Source of the DNA: Flavobacteriales bacterium | GTDB taxonomy: Bacteria > Bacteroidota > Bacteroidia > Flavobacteriales_F > PHOS-HE28 | NCBI GenBank assembly: GCA_016717225.1 | Contig: JADKGB010000026.1 | Location: 1 to 57,745 of the forward strand | Reading direction: 5' to 3' | DNA length: 57,745 nucleotides | Part shown: positions 24,040 through 32,929 of the stretch, piece after piece | Position numbering within the stretch: position 1 is the stretch's first letter | Layout of the letters: each line of letters opens with the position of its first letter | Notes under the pieces: model-generated | The model's database searches: none | What the model saw: only the letters and a program-made list of their open reading frames with translations | What the model was told of the DNA's origin: nothing | Program-made: the position numbers and the translations under genes

Positions 24040-25236
24040 ATGGAACGGAAGCGAATAGCGATCATCGGAGGCGGGCCGGCCGGAATGATCGCAGCAGATA
24101 TACTTGCCCCTTTCCACGACGTTCATGTTTACGAACACGGACGATCGATAGGGCGGAAATTCCTGGTCGCTGGCCAAGGCGGCTTCAACCTGACCAATAG
24201 CGCGGAGGGAGTTGAACTGAAAGCGATGTATTCGCCAACCGGCTTTCTGGATGAAGCGCTGGACGCATTCGGCCCGATCGAGTTACGGGCATGGTTCCAG
24301 GAGATGGGCATTGGAACATTCGTAGGCAGCAGTGGGCGCGTGTTCCCCACCAAGGGCATCAAACCCATTGAAGTGTTGCAAGCCATCCGTGATCGGCTGA
24401 TCACCCGCGGGGTTCAATTCCATTTGGAGCATGTGTTCGATGGCTTCGATGAGAAGGTGCGACCGATCATCGAGAACGAAAATGGTCGTTCTGCTCTGGA
24501 AGTGGACTTCGTATTGTTCGCATTGGGCGGGGCCTGCTGGCCGATCACCGGTTCAACGGGGATCTGGCCTCCGCTCTTCGCTCCGATCGGAATAGAGACC
24601 GTTCCGTTCCGCTCGTCCAATTGTGGGATCAATGTGGATTGGCCAGCGCATTTCATCGCAGCACACGCCGGCAAGCCATTGAAAAACATACGTGTTACTG
24701 CCGGCGACAAAAGCGTGATGGGAGAAGCCACGATCACCGAACATGGCTTGGAAGGGAACGTCATCTATCCGGTCGTTCCTGCGCTACGGGCCGCAATGGA
24801 AAAAGGCGAACAAGCATATATCAACATCGACTTGAAGCCGAACAATTCGCCGGAGCAACTGCTCAACAAATTATCGGGTAGTACACCGAAGGATTATCCA
24901 AAGGCGCTGCACCTCGATCGCGCCCAGTTGGCCATGGTAAAAGCCATGACCCCAAAGGAGCGATTCTTCTCTCCTGCTGATCTCGTGCAGGATACCAAAA
25001 TGTTGCGCGTGCCGGTAAAGGGTCTAAGGCCACTGCCCGAAGCGATCTCTACGGTAGGGGGAATTCGGACCGAGGATCTGACCTCTGAGTTCGCTTTCAA
25101 AAGACACCCGCATATGTTCGCGATCGGCGAAATGGTGGATTGGGATGCACCAACTGGTGGCTTCTTATTGCAAGGATCTTTTGCGATGGGACACCGCGCT
25201 GCTCGCAGCATCCTGCGGAAGATCGAACTGCTCTAG
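24040..25236 (+). CDS. FAD-dependent oxidoreductase, BaiN/HI0933 type (TIGR03862-like)
   Basis: 398 residues from the ATG at 24040. The N-terminal Rossmann motif IAIIGGGPAGMIAADIL is at residues 6-22, then GRSIGRKFLVAGQGGFNLTN, the glycine-rich stretch typical of HI0933-like flavoproteins. The middle has ALGGACWPITGSTG and the C-terminus the FAD-binding end GEMVDWDAPTGGFLLQGSFA. The family includes flavoproteins of unknown substrate. The ATG follows a cctttgca stretch by only a few bases, so the transcript may have almost no leader. Confidence 0.9.
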   Translation: MERKRIAIIGGGPAGMIAADILAPFHDVHVYEHGRSIGRKFLVAGQGGFNLTNSAEGVELKAMYSPTGFLDEALDAFGPIELRAWFQEMGIGTFVGSSGRVFPTKGIKPIEVLQAIRDRLITRGVQFHLEHVFDGFDEKVRPIIENENGRSALEVDFVLFALGGACWPITGSTGIWPPLFAPIGIETVPFRSSNCGINVDWPAHFIAAHAGKPLKNIRVTAGDKSVMGEATITEHGLEGNVIYPVVPALRAAMEKGEQAYINIDLKPNNSPEQLLNKLSGSTPKDYPKALHLDRAQLAMVKAMTPKERFFSPADLVQDTKMLRVPVKGLRPLPEAISTVGGIRTEDLTSEFAFKRHPHMFAIGEMVDWDAPTGGFLLQGSFAMGHRAARSILRKIELL

Positions 25237-25255
25237 GAAGCGGACCGGACCGATC

Positions 25256-26116
25256 CTACTTCCCGCTCGTCAACCACTCGAACCCACGGTACACCGCGCG
25301 GTGCAGGATCGTTGCGTGACTTTCCTCTGGGAACGGAACGTAGGTCCACTGCAGGGGCGCTTTAGCGTACGTTTTCAGAGCAGCGACCAGTTTGTCCATT
25401 TGAGGTTGCATCATATCATCATCATGCGCCATAGCCAGGAAGATCTTCTTCTGCAAGGTGCTGTGATCTCGCACCCACGCCTCGGACCCGTTCGCAAGTG
25501 AACCGTTGTCCCACCAAAAGCTGGGGCTAACAATGACATAATCGTCAAAGAGCTCCGGTCGCTTGAAGAGGATCTCCGCACAAAGCAGTCCTCCGAGCGA
25601 TTGCCCTATCACCATGCGTGTTCCGTTCACCTTGTAGCGCTGGTTCACGAGCGGTTGCACTTCCTGCCGAAGAAAATCAATGAAGGCCGCTGAACCGCCG
25701 TTGGTGGGTATCCAAACCATATCACTATCAACCTTGCTCGGTGATGTGAAGTCGTGATAGCGAGAAGGCCCTTTGTTGGCGACCCCGACAACGATACTCT
25801 TCGGTAACAGATCGTACATGTTCATGAACTGTGCGAGTCCCGCGATATGCGGAAAGTCTTCGTTCGCCGAACCATCGAGGACATAGATCACCGGATACGT
25901 GGTTGAACTGTCCGGAGAATAACCCTCTGGCAAATGGACGTTCAGCACGCGATCCTGCCCGAGCACGGTCGAATTCAACTGGAGAACTTCACCAAAAATG
26001 AAGGGCTTGCTGTCCGCAAGCACCAAGGCCATTGCGGGCGATGGCAAATGCGGTGGAACGGGCTGGGCCGATCCCGACACAACACCGAATATGGCCGGCA
26101 GAAAAAGGGTTCGCAT
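25256..26116 (-). CDS. Alpha/beta hydrolase, putative esterase (IroE/Fes-like)
   Basis: 286 residues from the ATG at 26114-26116 (MRTLFLPAIFGVVSGSAQPV, a signal peptide). The esterase PF00756 pattern is seen in VLNVHLPEGYSPDSSTTYPV, IYVLDGSANEDF, the nucleophile elbow VIGQSLGGLLCAEIL (Ser in G-Q-S-L-G), YVIVSPSFWWDNGSL and a late His in PEESHATILHRAVY. Members hydrolyse ferric-enterobactin-type siderophores or other esters in the periplasm; the substrate is not shown here. It is divergent from the next gene with 40 bp between starts, so they share a control region. Confidence 0.88.
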   Translation of the reverse strand: MRTLFLPAIFGVVSGSAQPVPPHLPSPAMALVLADSKPFIFGEVLQLNSTVLGQDRVLNVHLPEGYSPDSSTTYPVIYVLDGSANEDFPHIAGLAQFMNMYDLLPKSIVVGVANKGPSRYHDFTSPSKVDSDMVWIPTNGGSAAFIDFLRQEVQPLVNQRYKVNGTRMVIGQSLGGLLCAEILFKRPELFDDYVIVSPSFWWDNGSLANGSEAWVRDHSTLQKKIFLAMAHDDDMMQPQMDKLVAALKTYAKAPLQWTYVPFPEESHATILHRAVYRGFEWLTSGK

Positions 26117-26156
26117 ACCGCGAAGATGATGCGGATACCGCTGTAGTTTGGCAGCC

Positions 26157-26492
26157 ATGGATGTTGAAGGGGCACGTGCGATCGTGTTGAAAGGGTTCAA
26201 CGCCGAAGAGTACGATCACTTCGGTAAAGTGGCCTTTCGGATCGGTCCGAAAAAGACCGGAGCCAAGCCGGGTCGAACGTTCATGACGCTATGGCTGGAG
26301 GAGGGCTTTGCTGTATTGATGTTGAACAGCGAGCAGCAGATCGAACTGATCGATGCGCATCCCGGCCAGTTCGAGCCGCACCCGAGCAAGTGGGGCGAGA
26401 AAGGCGCTACGATCATGCATTTGGGAAAGGTGAACGAAAAATTGTTCCGCGATGCACTGTCGATCGCAGTTGTTCACGCTGCAAGACCTTGA
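26157..26492 (+). CDS. MmcQ/YjbR-family protein (second copy)
   Basis: 111 residues from the ATG at 26157 (MDVEGARAIVLKGFNAEEYD). Family features: HFGKVAFRIGPKKTGAKPGR, TFMTLWLEEGFAVLMLNSEQ, then WGEKGATIMHLGKVNEKLFR. It is clearly diverged from the member at 23580, so this is not a recent duplicate. The stop at 26490-26492 lies 4 bp before the DUF92 start, suggesting co-transcription. Confidence 0.8.
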   Translation: MDVEGARAIVLKGFNAEEYDHFGKVAFRIGPKKTGAKPGRTFMTLWLEEGFAVLMLNSEQQIELIDAHPGQFEPHPSKWGEKGATIMHLGKVNEKLFRDALSIAVVHAARP

Positions 26493-26496
26493 TCGC

Positions 26497-27315
26497 ATGA
26501 TGGGTTCAGAAAATGTCTTGATCAATTCATCTATTGATCTGCAATGGCCAACAGTTCTTGTTGTCCTCGCGGCTATTCTAGTGTTCTCTTGGGTAACGGT
26601 GAGCAAAGGCTGGCTTGCGCTGAGTGGCGCGATCGCGGCCTCAGCCTTGGGCGCATGCGTTGTCATCTGCGCTGGATTTTTCTGGCTCGCACCGCTCTTC
26701 TTCTTCTTCGGCAGCAGCACTTTGCTCGGGAAACTGCTTCAGCATAAGCCAACAACCCGAAGCGATGTCAAACAAGGAAAGCCGCGTGATGCGATGCAGG
26801 TCTTATGCAATGGGCTCGTGTACGGGCTATGCGCCGCATTGATCCCACTTGGACATGAACAAGCCGGCTACACAGGAATGCTGATCTCAATGGCTGTTGC
26901 CACTTCGGATACATGGAGCAGCGAGATCGGAATAGCGGTGAAGGGTTCCACATGGGATATTCTGCGTTTCAAGCGGGTTGCTCCTGGTTTGTCCGGCGGG
27001 ATCAGCTGGGCAGGAACGCTTGGCGGAGTAGCGGGAGGTATCGGTTTGTTTTCCGCGGTTTGGTCAGCACAGTTCATCAAAGGGCATGACACCATATTGG
27101 AAGTCGGCCTGACTTTCACCACCGCCGTTGGGGTTATCGGCATGCTGCTCGATAGTTTACTGGGGTCCGCGTTCCAAGCACGATATCGCACTTCGGAAGG
27201 ATCGTTGGCTGACCAAGGTGAAGTACTGGTGCGCGGTTGGAGGTGGATGACCAATGACGTAGTGAACTTGCTCAGCAATGCGGCGACAACTGTGGCTGCA
27301 TTAGGCTTCTTATAA
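26497..27315 (+). CDS. DUF92 family membrane protein
   Basis: 272 residues from the ATG at 26497, with about six hydrophobic segments. DUF92 marks are FFFGSSTLLGKLLQHK, KQGKPRDAMQVLCNG, MAVATSDTWSSEIG, a GGISWAGTLGGVAGG glycine-rich stretch and DSLLGSAFQARY. Plant and cyanobacterial relatives are phytyl-phosphate kinases; the conserved DTWSSE(I/L)G and DSLLG motifs are present, but the bacterial substrate in Bacteroidota is unknown. Inner-membrane location expected. Confidence 0.88.
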   Translation: MMGSENVLINSSIDLQWPTVLVVLAAILVFSWVTVSKGWLALSGAIAASALGACVVICAGFFWLAPLFFFFGSSTLLGKLLQHKPTTRSDVKQGKPRDAMQVLCNGLVYGLCAALIPLGHEQAGYTGMLISMAVATSDTWSSEIGIAVKGSTWDILRFKRVAPGLSGGISWAGTLGGVAGGIGLFSAVWSAQFIKGHDTILEVGLTFTTAVGVIGMLLDSLLGSAFQARYRTSEGSLADQGEVLVRGWRWMTNDVVNLLSNAATTVAALGFL

Positions 27316-27368
27316 GCAGTTCGGGATCGATCCGATCAGTGAACCGTTTATCACGGAATAGTCACGAA

Positions 27369-27397
27369 CAGCTCATTTTTCAATGCGCCTGAGCTGA
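27369..27397. other. Inverted repeat in the sigma-factor leader
   Basis: cagctca and tgagctg arms separated by about 14 bases, in the 134-bp spacer before the sigma gene. It could be a weak terminator for the DUF92 gene or an operator; no U-tract follows. Confidence 0.3.
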
Positions 27398-27445
27398 TCA
27401 AGTTCGAACCAACGACAACGGACTTCACCGGATCACACGTCAACT

Positions 27446-27453
27446 ACATTTGG
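27446..27453 (+). promoter_or_regulatory. TACATTTG box overlapping the sigma-factor start
   Basis: A perfect TAnnTTTG match, but it overlaps the TTG used as the start codon of the sigma gene. Either it is not a promoter, or transcription starts inside the gene and a downstream start is used. Confidence 0.3.
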
Positions 27454-28010
27454 CCACCTTGGATACACCTGCAACCGATAGTGGCCTGGTCCTGTTGGAA
27501 GCCGTTCAGCGCGGCGACCAGAAGGCCTTGGAGCAGTTGTACGACCAGTATTCCGCAGCGTTGTTCGGAACGATCATGAAGATCGTAGGAAACACTGATC
27601 AAGCGGAAGAGGTGCTCCAGGACAGTTTCGTGAAGATCTGGCGATCGGCACCAACTTACGATCCCAGCAAAGGCCGCACCTTCACGTGGATGTTGAACAT
27701 CGCGCGCAACACCGCGATCGACCTTGTGCGCACCGCCCAGTTCCGCGGATCGGAGAAGCTCCAAGCCATCGACAAACACGTATATCGGCTGGGTTCGGAT
27801 GAAGAGCGACTCCGGCTGGACAATCTTGGAATGGATACCGTGCTGGGCAGGTTGAAGCCGGAACATCGCGAACTGATCGAATTGGCGTACTACCAAGGTT
27901 TCTCACAACAAGAGATCGCTGAAAGAACCGGCTTGCCTTTGGGCACGGTAAAGTCGCGAACGCGCGTTGCGCTGCAGCAACTGAAAGAAGCGTTGGTCGA
28001 CCACGCTTAG
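27450..28010 (+). CDS. ECF RNA polymerase sigma factor (SigK/ECF19-like)
   Basis: 186 residues from a TTG at 27450; no ATG is placed well, as the next lies inside region 2. Region 2: DQKALEQLYDQYSAALFGTI, ADQAEEVLQDSF-like helix (here TDQAEEVLQDSFVKIWRSAP) and GRTFTWMLNIARNTAIDLVR. Region 4: RLKPEHRELIELAYYQGFSQ then EIAERTGLPLGTVKSRTRVA. The SKGRTFTWML signature and overall pattern are those of sigma factors paired with RskA-type anti-sigma factors. It heads the DUF4331 locus; the probable anti-sigma lies at the other end (39663), far outside the usual adjacent position. Confidence 0.92.
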   Translation: MATLDTPATDSGLVLLEAVQRGDQKALEQLYDQYSAALFGTIMKIVGNTDQAEEVLQDSFVKIWRSAPTYDPSKGRTFTWMLNIARNTAIDLVRTAQFRGSEKLQAIDKHVYRLGSDEERLRLDNLGMDTVLGRLKPEHRELIELAYYQGFSQQEIAERTGLPLGTVKSRTRVALQQLKEALVDHA

Positions 28011-28171
28011 TCGTTTTTTTCAATAGGCGATCCAACCATGGCCAATTCGCGTATGTGATCGGCAGGCTTTCTACTGCAGCAATTAAAAGCCATGCTTCAA
28101 ACTATGGGGCGATCGATCTGGCGTGCTTACGCTCCCTGGGATCCGATCAGGTGGGCCTTACCGCATGGCGG

Positions 28172-28203
28172 CTAAAAGGGTGATCGGGAGGTCACCCTTT
28201 TAG
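28172..28203. terminator. Bidirectional hairpin terminator
   Basis: Perfect 12-bp arms ctaaaagggtga and tcacccttttag with an 8-base loop. It lies in the 278-bp spacer between the sigma factor and the first DUF4331 gene, so the sigma gene is probably transcribed separately from the genes that follow. A T7 run directly after the sigma stop (28013-28020) may help termination. Confidence 0.75.
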
Positions 28204-28288
28204 TTTGCGGATCGATGATCCGATCACCAACAGTTGACCGTATGTCTTGGCGTGTCGCACTTCAGCAGCACACCAAACCTATTCAACA

Positions 28289-30037
28289 ATGAAGTACCGA
28301 AACCAATTTGCGCGAGCAGTGGTAGCGGGTGCAGCCGTGATCGGGCTGGGGAACCTCTCCCCTACTTGGGCAAGCAGCCACCGCGAAGCACCACTGATCG
28401 CCAACGATCCCTTGGCGGACAATACGGACCTGTACTGCTTCCGCAGTCCCGATGATCCGAACACGATCACGATCATCGCGAACTACATCCCTGCACAGTT
28501 ACCCTTCGGCGGGCCCAACTATGCGAGCTTCGGTGAGAACATCCGCTACGAGATCCACATCGACAATGATGCCACTACCCCTGGTGATGACATCACCTAT
28601 CGGTTCACGTTCACCAAAACGAACCAGGACCCCACTACGTTCTTCAACATCCGCTTGGGCCAGCAGAACTTGCTGACGACCTACACCATGGAGAAGAGTA
28701 TGGATGGTGGTAACACGTGGATGACGGTATTGAGCAATGGTATCGTTCCGCCACCGAATATCGGTGCACGGAGCATCGAAGATGGAACCGTTGGATTGGG
28801 TGCAGCCAGCTATGCCGCATTGATGACCGCCGCGATCGGAACAGCCAGCAGTGGCGAAACCGTGTACGCCGGTCCTGCTGATGATCCGTTCTATGTGGAC
28901 CTCGGAGGCATTTTCGATCTGGGCGATGCGCCTCGCCAGAATGGTGGCACGGTCCGAGATGGTCTAGCCAAAACCAACATCCACAGCATCTGCATCAAGA
29001 TCCCGATCAGCATGCTCCAGAAGGATGGTCTTAGCGTGGCAAGCGCTACAACTATCCTCGACGCCAACTTCGTCATCGGAGTATGGGCAAGCGCCAGCCG
29101 CCAGACACTGAACACCTTGAACCCAAGCGGTGGTGGTAGCACCAATGCAGGAGCATGGGTGCAGGTGAGCCGCCTCGGAATGCCCCTTACCAACGAGGCC
29201 GTTGTGCCCCTGGGAAGCAAGGATCTATGGAACGCGCTTACTCCGTACCAGGACCTCGCGAACATCGCGACTTTCGGGAACTACTTCTACAACCCGGAGC
29301 TGGCGTTGTACATGGATGACGCATTGTTCGGAGGCGCGGTTCCAGCATTCGCTGGTTTGCGCATTCAGCGTAACAGCCTGCAAGGTTTCGACTTCGGCAA
29401 CGGTCAGAACGGTTTGTACGGATTGAAGGGATCACCAGCCGTGGCAGGCACTGCCTTGGATGATGCGATCTTCGGAACACTGTTGCTTCCTGCAGCGAAC
29501 AGCCCACGTAGCGTGGACCTGTGGCCGATATTCCATACTGGGGTTCCGAACCTGGCGCCTTACCAATTGGCAACGGGCAAAGGAGGAAATCCACTCGCAG
29601 CTGGCAAGCCGTTCATCAACAACTTCCTGCCGAACGGTGGTGATATGCTCCGCCTGAACATGGCCGTGCCGGTAACCCCGCGTAACAGCCCAGACTTCAG
29701 CAGCGAGGGCATCGTAGCCGCAGCAGTGGCCGGATTGACAGATCCGATCTACGCGAACACGAACATCGAATTCATCCCGAACATGGACGGATTCCCCAAC
29801 GGCCGTCGCCTGGAGGATGATGTGACCCGCATCGAACTTCAAGCAGTGGGTGGTGTAGCCCTCGCCGCGATCGGTCTGTGGATGGACGACTACAACGCGA
29901 GCAATCCGAACCAATCGCCTGTTACCAACCTGCTCATCAACAACCTGCAGTACAGCACCGGTGTTGAATCCAACGACGCTCCGTTCCAACCAACATTCCC
30001 TTACGTGGCCGCTCCTTGGAGGGGTACTGGCGTATAG
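28289..30037 (+). CDS. DUF4331 secreted protein, paralogue 1 (no sorting domain)
   Basis: 582 residues from the ATG at 28289. The signal peptide (MKYRNQFARAVVAGAAVIGL) runs to PTWA; the mature protein begins SSHREAPLIANDPLADNTDL, the DUF4331 opening. The domain fills the whole protein: FRSPDDPNTITIIANYIPAQ, IDNDATTPGDDITYRFTFTK, NAGAWVQVSRLGMPLTNEAV, ATGKGGNPLAAGKPFINNFL and FPNGRRLEDDVTRIELQAVG. It ends FPYVAAPWRGTGV with no linker and no T9SS domain, unlike its two neighbours, so it should stay in the periplasm or need a partner. Function of DUF4331 is unknown. Confidence 0.92.
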   Translation: MKYRNQFARAVVAGAAVIGLGNLSPTWASSHREAPLIANDPLADNTDLYCFRSPDDPNTITIIANYIPAQLPFGGPNYASFGENIRYEIHIDNDATTPGDDITYRFTFTKTNQDPTTFFNIRLGQQNLLTTYTMEKSMDGGNTWMTVLSNGIVPPPNIGARSIEDGTVGLGAASYAALMTAAIGTASSGETVYAGPADDPFYVDLGGIFDLGDAPRQNGGTVRDGLAKTNIHSICIKIPISMLQKDGLSVASATTILDANFVIGVWASASRQTLNTLNPSGGGSTNAGAWVQVSRLGMPLTNEAVVPLGSKDLWNALTPYQDLANIATFGNYFYNPELALYMDDALFGGAVPAFAGLRIQRNSLQGFDFGNGQNGLYGLKGSPAVAGTALDDAIFGTLLLPAANSPRSVDLWPIFHTGVPNLAPYQLATGKGGNPLAAGKPFINNFLPNGGDMLRLNMAVPVTPRNSPDFSSEGIVAAAVAGLTDPIYANTNIEFIPNMDGFPNGRRLEDDVTRIELQAVGGVALAAIGLWMDDYNASNPNQSPVTNLLINNLQYSTGVESNDAPFQPTFPYVAAPWRGTGV

Positions 30038-30055
30038 GCCCAACAACATATCACC

Positions 30056-32743
30056 ATGACAAACAAGCTGAAGACATTCGTCTTCGCCAGTGGTCTGTTG
30101 TGCGCTATCAGCGCATCCGCCAGCAGCCACCGCGAAGCACCGCTGATCAGCAATGATCCTCTAGCGGACAATACGGACCTTTATGTGTTCCGTTCACCGG
30201 ACAACCCGAACCTCATTACGATCGTGGCCAACTACGTTCCCTTGCAGTTGCCACAGGGTGGTCCCAACTACTACTCGTTCGGAGAGAACATCCGGTACGA
30301 GATCCACGTGGACAATGATGTGAGCACGACAGGTGATGACATCATCTATCGCGTCACCTTCAACAAGACGAACCAGGACCCGAGCACCTTCTTCAACATC
30401 CGCTTGGGCCAGCAGAATCTCAAGACCACGTACACCATGGAACGCAGTATCGATGGTGGTGCGACTTTCCAGGTGATCGTGAGCAATGGGGTCGTTCCTC
30501 CACCGAACATCGGTGCCCGCAGCATCATGGGCGGTGCGGGTCTCGGTGCCAGCAGTTATGCCTCGCTTATGGCAAGTGCTGTAACCACCGCCACCACCGG
30601 TGAAAAAGTGTTCGCGGGGCCAGTGGATGATCCGTTCTTCGTGGACCTCGGCGGCATCTTCGATCTTGGGGATGCACCCCGCCAAATGGGCATTCCGAAG
30701 GATGGTGTTGCGTGCAAGAACGTCAGTACGATCGTGATCCAAGTGCCGATCAGCACCTTGCAAAAAGATGGACTGGCCGTCTCTATGGCTGCCAACATCC
30801 TTGATCCGAACTTCGTGATCGGGGTATGGGCAAGCGCTAGCCGCCAGCAACTGCGCACGCTGAACGTGAACGGAAGTACGGCGTTCTCGGGCAACTGGAT
30901 ACAGGTAAGTCGTCTCGGTATGCCGCTCACGAACGAAGCAGTGATCCCGATCGGCTACAAGGACCGTTGGAACAGCGAAACGCCTTACCAAGACCTCGCG
31001 AACCTCGCCGACTACGGGAACTTCTTCTACAACCCGGAGCTCGCCTTGTACATGGACAACAGCTTGTTCGGCGGTGCCGTGCCTGCTTTTGCACCGTTAC
31101 GGATCCAGCGCAACAGCTTGCAAGGGTTCGACTTCGGTAACACGCACGATGGCCTGTTCGCGTTGAAGGGCACACCAGCTGTAGTCGGCACCGCACTCGA
31201 TGATGCGATCTTCGGTACGCTTTTGCTCCCCGGTGCCGGTTCGCCGCGCAGCGTGGACCTGTGGCCGATATTCCACACGGGGGTACCTAACCTGGCGCCG
31301 TACCAATTGGCAACGGGCAAGGGCGGAAATCCGCTGGCAGCAGGAAAGCCGTTCATCAACAACTTCCTGCCTAACGGTGGCGATATGCTCCGCTTGAATA
31401 TGGCCGTACCTGTAACACCGCGGAATAGTCCAGCTTTCAGTAATGAAGGGATCATTGCAGCAGCAGTTGCAGGTCTGCTTGATCCAGCCTACAACGGAAG
31501 CACGGCTTTGCAGAACATTCCCAACATGGATGGCTTCCCCAATGGTCGCCGACTGGAGGATGATGTTACGCGCATTGAATTGCAGGCTGTTGGCGGTATC
31601 GCCCTCGCTGCGATCGGCTTGTGGTATGATGATTACACGGCAGGCGGCCCCAACCCGGTTACACAGGATCTGCTCGATGTGCTCGGATACACCACTGGAG
31701 TGAACGCCAACGACATCTCCTTCAGCACCACGTTCCCTTACGAGGCAGCGCCTTGGAGCGGAACCAGTGCGTGCGGCGGCGATGCGGTGGCCTATACACA
31801 ACCTACCGTGCTTCCACCAAGCAACGGTTCGCCTTGCACAGAAAATCTGACGCTAACGTTCAAAACGGACGATTTCGATAGCGAGATCAGCTGGGTGATC
31901 CGACGGGATGTGGACAACAGCGTGACCGCCAGCGGCGGTGGTTATGTCAATGTCCTTGGCAACAACTCGATCGTCGAGAACATCTGCCTACCTGTTGATT
32001 GCTACCGCCTGACCGTCACGGATGCCGGTGGAAATGGTATCACGGCTGGTGGCTACATACTCGCTGATGCAAGTGGCCGTCGCATTATTGATGCGAACGG
32101 GTTGTTCACCACCACCAGTGCGGTGGCGTTGCCATTCTGCGTACCTGTTAGCAACCAAGGCTTGCAGATCACCAGCTGCGACCGGATGAACGTGATGGCG
32201 AACACAACGCTTTACGCTGCCACCCAGCCGGGCGCACAGAGCTACCAGTTCTGGTTCTTCGATCCGCATGGGTCATACTCACGTCGCATCGTGCGCACAC
32301 CGAACACGATAAGGCCCAACCAAATGGTCACTCTGCCATTGCCGTTGAACCTGGCCCTGAACGTGCGAGTGCGTGTGAAAGTGGCGAATGTTTTCGGCCC
32401 ATTTGGCAGGACGTGCAAGTTGTTCCTACCTGCTATTGGCGGAACTACGGAGCGCTCACCGATCAACTCAATGATCAATGATGCGACCATAAGCCTGTAT
32501 CCGAACCCTACTCAAGGGGACAAGGTCTATCTGGTCATGGAGAACTTGCAGGACCAACAACAGCGGATCGAGATCGATATGTACGATGCAGTTGGTCGCA
32601 GTGTGTACCATAATGCCTTCAGCAATGATGGCGACGTGGTGAATACTGTACTTGACCTGAACGGTGACCTGGCCAAAGGAGCTTATGCCGTACGCATCGC
32701 TGTGAACGGCGCTGTGCACAGCGAAAGACTGATGGTGCAGTAA
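30056..32743 (+). CDS. DUF4331 protein, paralogue 2, with extra domain and T9SS tail
   Basis: 895 residues from the ATG at 30056, 18 bp after paralogue 1. The signal peptide (MTNKLKTFVFASGLLCAISA) precedes a DUF4331 domain to about residue 575, very close to its neighbours. After the linker SACGGDAVAYTQPTVLPPSN come about 230 residues of beta-rich sequence (LTLTFKTDDFDSEISWVIRR, RLTVTDAGGNGITAGGYILA, then a second module with PGAQSYQFWFFDPHGSYSRR). The type A T9SS domain closes it (ISLYPNPTQGDKVYLVM, YDAVGRSVY, KGAYAVRIAV). The largest of the three and probably displayed at the cell surface. Confidence 0.92.
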   Translation: MTNKLKTFVFASGLLCAISASASSHREAPLISNDPLADNTDLYVFRSPDNPNLITIVANYVPLQLPQGGPNYYSFGENIRYEIHVDNDVSTTGDDIIYRVTFNKTNQDPSTFFNIRLGQQNLKTTYTMERSIDGGATFQVIVSNGVVPPPNIGARSIMGGAGLGASSYASLMASAVTTATTGEKVFAGPVDDPFFVDLGGIFDLGDAPRQMGIPKDGVACKNVSTIVIQVPISTLQKDGLAVSMAANILDPNFVIGVWASASRQQLRTLNVNGSTAFSGNWIQVSRLGMPLTNEAVIPIGYKDRWNSETPYQDLANLADYGNFFYNPELALYMDNSLFGGAVPAFAPLRIQRNSLQGFDFGNTHDGLFALKGTPAVVGTALDDAIFGTLLLPGAGSPRSVDLWPIFHTGVPNLAPYQLATGKGGNPLAAGKPFINNFLPNGGDMLRLNMAVPVTPRNSPAFSNEGIIAAAVAGLLDPAYNGSTALQNIPNMDGFPNGRRLEDDVTRIELQAVGGIALAAIGLWYDDYTAGGPNPVTQDLLDVLGYTTGVNANDISFSTTFPYEAAPWSGTSACGGDAVAYTQPTVLPPSNGSPCTENLTLTFKTDDFDSEISWVIRRDVDNSVTASGGGYVNVLGNNSIVENICLPVDCYRLTVTDAGGNGITAGGYILADASGRRIIDANGLFTTTSAVALPFCVPVSNQGLQITSCDRMNVMANTTLYAATQPGAQSYQFWFFDPHGSYSRRIVRTPNTIRPNQMVTLPLPLNLALNVRVRVKVANVFGPFGRTCKLFLPAIGGTTERSPINSMINDATISLYPNPTQGDKVYLVMENLQDQQQRIEIDMYDAVGRSVYHNAFSNDGDVVNTVLDLNGDLAKGAYAVRIAVNGAVHSERLMVQ

Positions 32744-32788
32744 GCCCGTGTCTTCATTGTTCCTCCTCCCCGAGGGATAACATAGGGA

Positions 32789-32820
32789 AGCCCCTTCCGA
32801 CCAGTCGGAGGGGGCTTTCG
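32789..32820 (+). terminator. Rho-independent terminator after DUF4331 paralogue 2
   Basis: A 13-bp stem with one G-T pair (agccccttccgac / gtcggagggggct) followed by ttcgctt. It separates paralogues 1-2 from paralogue 3, suggesting a separate promoter for the third gene or partial read-through. Confidence 0.75.
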
Positions 32821-32929
32821 CTTGGGCCCGTGAAAAAAGTATCACGTGCATGATCCAACGGAGGTAACAACACCGTAGGTAGTTGTGCTCATCAACCCGT
32901 GGGCTATTTGACCCTCAAAACCGCCGACC

